Assembly (NCBI RefSeq): GCF_902779965.1
Contig: NZ_CACZDK010000018.1
Location: 1-64,000 of the forward strand
Direction: 5' to 3'
Source: Fibrobacter succinogenes
Lineage (GTDB): Bacteria; Fibrobacterota; Fibrobacteria; Fibrobacterales; Fibrobacteraceae
Length of the DNA stretch: 64,000 nt
The notes under the pieces were generated by a model that searched no databases, was not told where the DNA came from, and worked only from the letters and a program-made list of their open reading frames with translations. The position numbers were made by a program, and so were the translations under genes. Of the stretch, positions 58,702 to 64,000 are shown in pieces. Every line of letters begins with the position of its first letter. Positions within the stretch are counted from its first letter, which is position 1.

Positions 58702-59748
58702 ATGTCTGAAAATCAAAAAACAATCGAATTTACCATTACAACTTCTCGTGATCAATTGGTTGACAAAACCATCGAAGAAATCAAGAAACACACTTATCTC
58801 GACCCGCTCTTTGATGCGGCATTCAAGGCTTTATTAAGCGATGAAGAAGCTCTAGTAAATTTCTTAAATGGAGTATTTCACCTAAAAGAGAGTAACAAAA
58901 TTGAATCGGTAGTCATCAAGAATTCAGAAATCAACGTCATTTTTCCGGCAGTCAAGTCGTTCAGGCTCGATATCCGAGCGACAACCTCGAATGGCATTCA
59001 CATTAATGTGGAGATGCAGAAAGCAAAACCCGACTATTTTGTCGATAGAGTCCTTTTGCAGCATAGCGCCTTTATGCTCCAAAGCAAATACGAATGGGAC
59101 CAGCTGAATTTTGGAAATCTTCCTACCAATTTGACAAAAGAACAACGCGCTACACGCGAAATCCACCGTTACGAGGTCCCGCCAACCTACGCCATTTGGA
59201 TTTGCGACTTTCCCATAAGCGAACAGAAAAATTTCCGTGGCGATTGGGCTGTCCGCAGCAAGGAGGGCTTGACGCTGAGCGACAAGATGATGTATATTCT
59301 ATATGACCTGACGAAGTTCAACAAAACCTTCGAAAAAATCGTGACCGCAGAGGATCGCTGGCTTTACCTGCTCAAACACGCTGGCAAAGCAGAAAAACTC
59401 CCGAACTTCAACGATTCCGTTATTGCGAAGGCAATTCACAGGATCTTAGTGAACCGAGCGTCAGAAAAACTCATCAAGGACCAGGCTAACGATATGGTAT
59501 GGACAGAAGAAGAATTGGATCGTTGGGCTTTACTAGAAGTTCGTGCCGAACAAAAGGCCATTGCAAAAGGACATAAACAAGGTCTTGAACAAGGGCTTAT
59601 TCAAGGTCTTGAACAGGGACGAGTTGAAATGGCTCTCGATATGCTATCCAACAACGAACCTATCGAGAAAATTGTCAAGTACTCGCATCTGCCCGAAAGC
59701 AAGATTCTTGAGCTTAAGGCTTCATTGTCAGGCTATGCAACCAAGTAA
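58702..59748 (+). CDS. PD-(D/E)XK (Rpn/PDDEXK_2) family transposase/nuclease, full length
   Basis: A 348-residue Rpn family protein and the most complete copy in the window. From ATG 58702 (SD AAGGA) it has the family N-terminus TYLDPLFDAAFKALL, the nuclease core with Asp in SFRLDIRATT and ExQ in INVEMQKAKPDYF, then RVLLQHSAFM, YAIWICDFPI and the C-terminal Gly-Gln repeat helix (GHKQGLEQGLIQGLEQGR), typical of this family. The open frame upstream of 58702 is array-derived and is not part of the protein. It should act on DNA; self-mobility is not demonstrated. Confidence 0.92.
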   Translation: MSENQKTIEFTITTSRDQLVDKTIEEIKKHTYLDPLFDAAFKALLSDEEALVNFLNGVFHLKESNKIESVVIKNSEINVIFPAVKSFRLDIRATTSNGIHINVEMQKAKPDYFVDRVLLQHSAFMLQSKYEWDQLNFGNLPTNLTKEQRATREIHRYEVPPTYAIWICDFPISEQKNFRGDWAVRSKEGLTLSDKMMYILYDLTKFNKTFEKIVTAEDRWLYLLKHAGKAEKLPNFNDSVIAKAIHRILVNRASEKLIKDQANDMVWTEEELDRWALLEVRAEQKAIAKGHKQGLEQGLIQGLEQGRVEMALDMLSNNEPIEKIVKYSHLPESKILELKASLSGYATK

Positions 59749-59776
59749 AAAGAGAGTTCCACACTAAAGTGTATAT

Positions 59777-59806
59777 AAAAAGAGGCCGGTAGGTAGGCCT
59801 CTTTTT
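59777..59806. terminator. bidirectional intrinsic terminator
   Basis: An 11-bp stem (AAAAAGAGGCC/GGCCTCTTTTT) with an 8-base loop between the convergent PDDEXK_2 gene and capG; it can serve both. Confidence 0.93.
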
Positions 59807-59838
59807 GATAATGACATTTAAAATATTGTAATGGTTTG

Positions 59839-61023
59839 CTACCCCTTTCGCCACACCATTTTATCGACGATGCCGGTGTAGCTCTGGATGATCTTCACGA
59901 CCTTCGTGCTGACGTTTTCTTCGATGTAGTCTGGCACGGGGATTCCGTAGTCGCCGTTGGTGTTCATCGTGACGGCGGTGTCGACAGCCTGCAAGAGGGA
60001 CTTTTCATCGATGCCGGCGATGAAGAAGCAGGCCTTGTCAAGCGCTTCGGGGCGTTCCGTGCTTGTTCGAATGCAGATTGCCGGGAACGGGTGGCCGACG
60101 CTTGTGAAGAAGGAGCTTTCTTCGGGGAGCGTGCCGCTGTCGCTCACGACGGCGAATGCGTTCATCTGCAAGCAGTTGTAGTCGTGGAATCCGAGAGGTT
60201 CGTGCTGAATCACGCGCTTGTCGAGTTTGAAGCCCGAGGCGGCGAGGCGGTTACGGCTGCGCGGGTGGCAACTGTACAGAATCGGCATGTCGTACTTTTC
60301 GGCCATCTTGTTGATGGCGGTAAAAAGGCTCGTGAAGTTCTTCTCGGTGTCGATGTTTTCTTCGCGGTGGGCGCTGAGCAAAATGTACTTGCCCTTTTCG
60401 AGGCCAAGGCGGGCGTGAATGTCGCTGGCTTCGATTTGCGCGAGGTTCTTGTGCAGGACTTCGGCCATGGGGCTGCCGGTCACATACGTGCGTTCCTTGG
60501 GGAGTCCGCAGTCTGCGAGGTAGCGGCGAGCGTGTTCAGAGTAAGCCATGTTCACATCGCTGATGATGTCCACGATGCGACGGTTGGTTTCTTCGGGCAG
60601 GCATTCATCCTTGCAGCGGTTGCCGGCTTCCATGTGGAAAATCGGAACGTGCAGGCGCTTTGCTGCGATAGCAGAAAGGCAACTGTTGGTATCGCCGAGA
60701 ATTAGCAATGCGTCGGGTTTGCAAGCGACCATGAGCTTGTAGCTGCAATTGATGATGTTGCCAACGGTTGCGCCGAGGTCGTCACCGACGGCATCCATGT
60801 AAACTTCGGGATCCTTGAGGCTCAAGTCCTTGAAGAAGACGCCGTTCAGGTTGTAATCGTAGTTTTGGCCGGTGTGTGCGAGGATGCAGTCGAAGTACTT
60901 ACGGCACTTGTCGATGACCGCCGCGAGGCGGATGATTTCTGGGCGAGTGCCCACGATAATCAAAAGTTTCAGCTTGCCGTTGTCGGCGAATTTTATATTG
61001 CTATAATCTGTCTTTATATTCAT
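59839..61023 (-). CDS. capG: CapG/WbjD/FnlC-type UDP-N-acetyl sugar 2-epimerase
   Basis: A 394-residue non-hydrolysing 2-epimerase (WecB fold) that should form UDP-L-FucNAc from UDP-N-acetyl-L-pneumosamine, the last step of the CapE-CapF-CapG path. It has GTRPEIIRLAAVI at the N-terminus, LGDTNSCLSAIAAKR, the active-site HMEAGNRCKDECLPEETNR (variant of HVEAGLR specific for the FucNAc branch), SAHREENID, and SDSGTLPEES. ATG at 61023 is used; the upstream ATG at 61050 adds nine unlikely residues. Third gene of capEFG, separated from capF by 136 bases that hold repeats. Confidence 0.92.
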   Translation of the reverse strand: MNIKTDYSNIKFADNGKLKLLIIVGTRPEIIRLAAVIDKCRKYFDCILAHTGQNYDYNLNGVFFKDLSLKDPEVYMDAVGDDLGATVGNIINCSYKLMVACKPDALLILGDTNSCLSAIAAKRLHVPIFHMEAGNRCKDECLPEETNRRIVDIISDVNMAYSEHARRYLADCGLPKERTYVTGSPMAEVLHKNLAQIEASDIHARLGLEKGKYILLSAHREENIDTEKNFTSLFTAINKMAEKYDMPILYSCHPRSRNRLAASGFKLDKRVIQHEPLGFHDYNCLQMNAFAVVSDSGTLPEESSFFTSVGHPFPAICIRTSTERPEALDKACFFIAGIDEKSLLQAVDTAVTMNTNGDYGIPVPDYIEENVSTKVVKIIQSYTGIVDKMVWRKG

Positions 61024-61079
61024 AATAATTGTTCCTGGATCCTTCCGCAATCGTAAAATAAGAAATTATGGATCCCCTC

Positions 61080-61155
61080 CCTGACGGTCGAGGATGACGC
61101 ATCATACTTCGCGTAGCTCGAAATGACGTCATTGCGAACCCGTAGGATGAAGCAA
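61080..61155. repeat. composite of RHCEERSDEAI-type interspersed repeats between capF and capG
   Basis: The gap holds pieces of the GGATCC...GTCATCC and ATTGCTTC...CAATGACG families back to back (for example GCAATGACGTCATTTCGAGC on the minus strand). They are the intergenic relatives of the in-gene copies at 36326 and 61704. Confidence 0.65.
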
Positions 61156-61159
61156 TCTA

Positions 61160-62392
61160 TCACGATTTCACCACTTTCTCCCCAAAAGTATCGGGATGGT
61201 TCGGGTCAAAGGATTCGTTCGCCCACATGACTGTCACGAGGTTTTCGGTTTGCGAGAGGTTAATGATGTTGTGCGTGTAACCGGGGAGCATATGCACCGC
61301 TTCAATTTTATCGCCGCTGACTTCGAATTCCATGATTTCGTCCGTGCCAATCTTGCGTTCCTGAATCAGGGCACGGCCGCTCACTACAATAAAGAATTCC
61401 CACTTGCTGTGGTGCCAGTGTTCACCCTTGGTGATTCCCGGCTTAGACACGTTCACGCTGAACTGGCCGCAATTTACCGTCTTCAAAAGTTCGGTAAAAC
61501 TACCGCGAGCATCTACGTTCATCTTGAGCGGGAATGACACCTTTTCCTTGGGCAAGTAGCTCAGGTAGGTGGAGTAAAGCTTTTTCTCGAAACTGTTGTT
61601 CGGGATTTCGGGCATCACGAGAGTGTTCGGCTGGTCGTGGAACTTATTCAGCAAATCTACGATGGCACCGAGCTTAATCTTGTGGACTGTCGGGACATGG
61701 CAATAGATTGCTTCGTCGCTACGCTCCTCGCAATGACGTGAGCAAGGCACAACATTGATTCCGTCAAAGGTGCAGTAATGTTCCAGACCTTTCAGGGCGG
61801 CAATCATTTCTTCGACGAGGTCATCGATGTAAAGGAGTTCCATGTCCACGTTCGGGTCGTTTACCTGAATCGGCAAGTCGTTCGCGATATTGTTGCAGAA
61901 TGTCGCTACGGCACTGTTGTAATTCGGACGGCACCATTTGCCGAACAGGTTCGGGAAACGATACACAAGCACGCGTGCGCCAGTTTCTTTGCTGTATTCA
62001 AAGAATAGTTCTTCGCCAGCTTTTTTGCTACGACCGTATTCGCTGTTGCCAAAACGGCCTGCGAGTGTTGCCTGAATGCTGCTGCTGAGCATTACCGGGC
62101 ACAAATTCTTGTGGCGTTTGAGCGTTTCTAGAAGGTCGCTTGCAAAGCCAAAGTTTCCAGCCATAAATTCGCTATTATCTTTGGGGCGATTTACTCCAGC
62201 CAAATTGAATACGAAATCTGCATGGGCACAGGCCTCATCCAGTTCAGCCAAAGAAGAATCAATGTCGTATTCGTAGATATCACCAATGATCAAATCTCCG
62301 CGCGTGCGGTCCTTGCCATCGCGGATATTCTTAAGTGCAGCCACCAAGTTGCGGCCGACGAAACCCTTGGCTCCAGTAACGAGAATGTTCAT
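61160..62392 (-). CDS. capF: CapF/WbjC/FnlB-type bifunctional epimerase-reductase with cupin domain
   Basis: A 410-residue enzyme for UDP-L-FucNAc: SDR domain (TGAKGFVGRNLVAAL; SSSIQATLAGRFGNSEYGRSKK with the YxxxK pair) followed by a cupin that binds a metal (GEHWHHSKWEFFIV and HMLPGYTHNI). Length exceeds the usual 370 because of an in-frame repeat-derived insert, SRHCEERSDEAIYCH, between about residues 218 and 236, in a loop before KIKLGAIVDLL. The start overlaps the capE stop by one base. Catalytic residues are intact. Confidence 0.93.
   Translation of the reverse strand: MNILVTGAKGFVGRNLVAALKNIRDGKDRTRGDLIIGDIYEYDIDSSLAELDEACAHADFVFNLAGVNRPKDNSEFMAGNFGFASDLLETLKRHKNLCPVMLSSSIQATLAGRFGNSEYGRSKKAGEELFFEYSKETGARVLVYRFPNLFGKWCRPNYNSAVATFCNNIANDLPIQVNDPNVDMELLYIDDLVEEMIAALKGLEHYCTFDGINVVPCSRHCEERSDEAIYCHVPTVHKIKLGAIVDLLNKFHDQPNTLVMPEIPNNSFEKKLYSTYLSYLPKEKVSFPLKMNVDARGSFTELLKTVNCGQFSVNVSKPGITKGEHWHHSKWEFFIVVSGRALIQERKIGTDEIMEFEVSGDKIEAVHMLPGYTHNIINLSQTENLVTVMWANESFDPNHPDTFGEKVVKS
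61704..61738 (-). repeat. interspersed repeat inserted in frame in capF
   Basis: On the minus strand this reads CGTCATTGCGAGGAGCGTAG followed by CGACGAAGCAATCTA, the widespread CATTGCGAGGAG...GAAGCAAT repeat. It is translated as RHCEERSDEAI. Without it (about 18 codons in total) the flanks INVVP and TVHKIKLG join as in ordinary CapF proteins. Confidence 0.82.
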
Positions 62393-63444
62393 TACTTACC
62401 CGCCTTGGCGAGTTCTTCGCGAATGTACTGGAGCGATAGCAACTTTTCCTTAACTTGTTCAACATTCAAAAGTTTGGTGTTGCTAGAATTAAATTCGGTG
62501 AGAGTGTTACGTTCTGTGTCTCCCTTGCTAAAATACTTGTCGTAGTTCAGGCCGCGTTTGTCACAAGGCACGCGGTAGAAGTTGCCCAGGTCAATGGCGT
62601 GGGCGCATTCTTCGTTGGTGAGGAGCGTTTCGTACATCTTTTCGCCATGGCGGATGCCGATAACCTTAATGGCGTTCTTGTCGCCGCCAAAGAGTTCGCA
62701 TACAGCTTCTGCCTGGGTCTGGATGGTGCAAGCCGGAGCCTTCTGCACCAGAATGTCGCCACTCACGCCGTTTTCGAATGCAAACAGCACCAAATCTACA
62801 GCTTCGTCAAGGCTCATGATGAATCGAGTCATGGAACCTTCGGTAATGGTAATTGGCTGACCTGCGCGAATCTGGTCAATCCATAGCGGAATCACGGAAC
62901 CACGACTGCACATCACGTTGCCGTAACGGGTGCAGCAAATCTTCGTTTTTTCGGGGCTCACCGTACGGGACTTTGCCACAATGACTTTTTCCATCATAGC
63001 CTTGCTGGTTCCCATGGCGTTCACCGGGTAGGCGGCCTTGTCGGTGCTCAAGCACACCACATTCTTGACGCCTTCTTCGATGGCAGCGGTCAACACGTTA
63101 TCCGTACCGAACACGTTCGTCTTAACAGCTTCGAGAGGGAAAAATTCGCAGCTCGGTACTTGCTTGAGGGCTGCTGCATGGAAAATGTAGTCCACTTCGT
63201 GCATGGCATTCTTGACGCTGGCGAGGTCGCGCACATCGCCTATGTAGAACTTGATTTTATCGGCCACATCTGGCATTTTTGCCTGAAATTCATGACGCAT
63301 GTCGTCTTGTTTTTTTTCGTCGCGGCTGAAAATGCGGATTTCGCCAATATCGGTCTTCAAAAAACGATTAAGAACAGCGTTACCGAAACTCCCCGTACCG
63401 CCGGTAATCAAAAGCGTTTTGCCACAGAAAATGGAATTTGACAT
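62392..63444 (-). CDS. capE: CapE/WbjB/FnlA-type UDP-GlcNAc 4,6-dehydratase/5-epimerase
   Basis: A 350-residue SDR that starts UDP-L-FucNAc synthesis from UDP-GlcNAc. The NAD loop GGTGSFGNAVLNRFL is at residues 15-29; the active-site segment is STDKAAYPVNAMGTSKAMMEK with the Met-x3-Lys pair of this subgroup in place of Tyr-x3-Lys; CTRYGNVMCSRGSVIPLW follows. First gene of capE-capF-capG; its promoter must lie in 63445-63600. Convergent to the main capsule operon but dedicated to one of its sugars. Confidence 0.95.
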   Translation of the reverse strand: MSNSIFCGKTLLITGGTGSFGNAVLNRFLKTDIGEIRIFSRDEKKQDDMRHEFQAKMPDVADKIKFYIGDVRDLASVKNAMHEVDYIFHAAALKQVPSCEFFPLEAVKTNVFGTDNVLTAAIEEGVKNVVCLSTDKAAYPVNAMGTSKAMMEKVIVAKSRTVSPEKTKICCTRYGNVMCSRGSVIPLWIDQIRAGQPITITEGSMTRFIMSLDEAVDLVLFAFENGVSGDILVQKAPACTIQTQAEAVCELFGGDKNAIKVIGIRHGEKMYETLLTNEECAHAIDLGNFYRVPCDKRGLNYDKYFSKGDTERNTLTEFNSSNTKLLNVEQVKEKLLSLQYIREELAKAGK

Positions 63445-63577
63445 AAAAAGTCCTTCTTATAGTTTTGCAAGTAAAATGTAGCAAAAATAAGAGCACTTTT
63501 GGGAGATTGCCATAGCATTTTTTGAATCTTGAAATAATCTCAAATCAACCTAAAAAAGAACATTCTATGGATAACAA

Positions 63578-63602
63578 TGTAATCCAAAAGCCCCTGATTA
63601 CA
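63578..63602 (-). terminator. hairpin after a PDDEXK_2 gene
   Basis: Stem TGTAATC/GATTACA with an 11-base loop directly after the stop codon of the minus-strand gene. It corresponds to the hairpin at 56663-56685. Confidence 0.5.
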
Positions 63603-64000
63603 TCACCGTTGCGCTCTGTGCTTCTGTATTTCGTCCAGCGGAATTCCTGAAATAACGGCGATATCTTCGTCTGTCAATTTAGGGTTTGCTAGCATGGCAT
63701 CGACCATTTCGAGCTTGGTGTCTTTTCTTGTTTCTTCTCTACCTTTTATTCTCACATAAGCGAAACAACAGGCAAGTTCTTCTTTTGTAGTCATTTCTCT
63801 CTCCGCTTCGGTTAAGGTTGTTTTGTCCAGATTTTCGATTTTGATGCGGCTCAAGGCTTCGTTGACAATGTCATTCCCAAAGTCGGGGAGGGGCTTGCCT
63901 TCCTTCTCTTCTTTAGTAAGCGCCTTGAATTCTTCCGTGTTTTCCATTTCCTGTTTGCCTTTGATGATTAAGAACGCTTTGTACAGTACGGTTCGGTCGA
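63603..64000 (-). CDS. PD-(D/E)XK (Rpn/PDDEXK_2) family protein, partial at window edge, internally deleted
   Basis: C-terminal 132 residues of an Rpn-type protein; the frame runs off the window at its 5' end (DRTVLYKAFLIIKGKQEMEN precedes the first internal Met). The sequence goes from EEFKALTKEEKEG straight to LPDFGNDIVNEALSRI, whereas the copy at 33918 has about 90 residues between the matching points (RYELPETISIWICDFELPG and on). So this copy has lost the middle of the fold in frame. The end DEDIAVISGIPLDEIQKHRAQR is the intact family C-terminus missing from the 56681 copy. Confidence 0.8.
   Translation of the reverse strand, partial: DRTVLYKAFLIIKGKQEMENTEEFKALTKEEKEGKPLPDFGNDIVNEALSRIKIENLDKTTLTEAEREMTTKEELACCFAYVRIKGREETRKDTKLEMVDAMLANPKLTDEDIAVISGIPLDEIQKHRAQR

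Overview
The window looks like a chromosomal segment of a Fibrobacter-type bacterium (Fibrobacterota, cellulose-degrading gut bacteria). I base this on gene content and style: a GH94 cellobiose-phosphorylase-like enzyme, many lipoproteins, pseudopilins, codon use of roughly 50% GC in core genes, frequent PD-(D/E)XK (Rpn/PDDEXK_2) nuclease-transposases and RHCEERSDEAI-type interspersed repeats. The assignment is inference, not a database match.

Layout. 1-5.8 kb (mostly minus strand): omega-like RNA polymerase subunit, tRNA-Ser(GGA), M3 oligopeptidase, LEA14-like lipoprotein, and a large hybrid sensor kinase. 6-9.4 kb: PadR regulator with a palindromic operator candidate, and a GH94 phosphorylase with an odd basic N-terminal tail. 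9.6-21.5 kb: TonB/AgmX-like lipoprotein, PAS membrane sensor, two tandem NTP_transf_5 proteins, proS, a DUF2914 membrane protein, a lipoprotein with two FKBP-N domains plus a thioredoxin domain, mnmG and a small basic protein. 21.7-27.4 kb: TPP riboswitch, thiS-thiF-thiG-thiH, a pseudopilin, thiE and coaX.

27.4-63.4 kb is one large capsule/O-antigen-like locus. It opens with a Wzi-like barrel, a CapD/FlaA1-type 4,6-dehydratase, a Wzc tyrosine autokinase and a CapM-type initiating sugar transferase. CapN-like reductase and CapL/WbuB-like glycosyltransferase follow. Then come two sugar amidotransferases flanking HisH/HisF-like ammonia suppliers, several glycosyltransferases, Wzy, a pyruvyl transferase, an acyltransferase broken at a T10G8 tract, Wzx, an F420-dehydrogenase-beta-like protein, LicD, and a module of epimerase, IspD-like cytidylyltransferase and split thiamine-diphosphate synthase. 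CapE-CapF-CapG (UDP-L-FucNAc synthesis) sit at the far end on the opposite strand. Together these predict a Wzx/Wzy-dependent polymer begun with D-FucNAc then L-FucNAc and decorated with acetamidino, pyruvyl, acyl and phospho-linked groups. Genes from about 41.8 to 48.6 kb are visibly much more AT-rich than their neighbours, suggesting a horizontally acquired serotype core.

Between the capsule core and capEFG lies a repeat-rich zone (55.7-59.8 kb). It holds IS21 remnants, a ten-unit 42-bp tandem array with two smaller relatives, a 124-bp duplication, two PDDEXK_2 genes and a phage-like amidase. Further PDDEXK_2 copies at 33.9 and 63.6 kb carry internal in-frame deletions. The most striking individual items are the permuted chimeric glycosyltransferase at 40.7-41.8 kb, the homopolymer-split acyltransferase, the amber-split TPP synthase, peptide-encoding repeats inserted in frame in two capsule genes, and the 42-bp array system.
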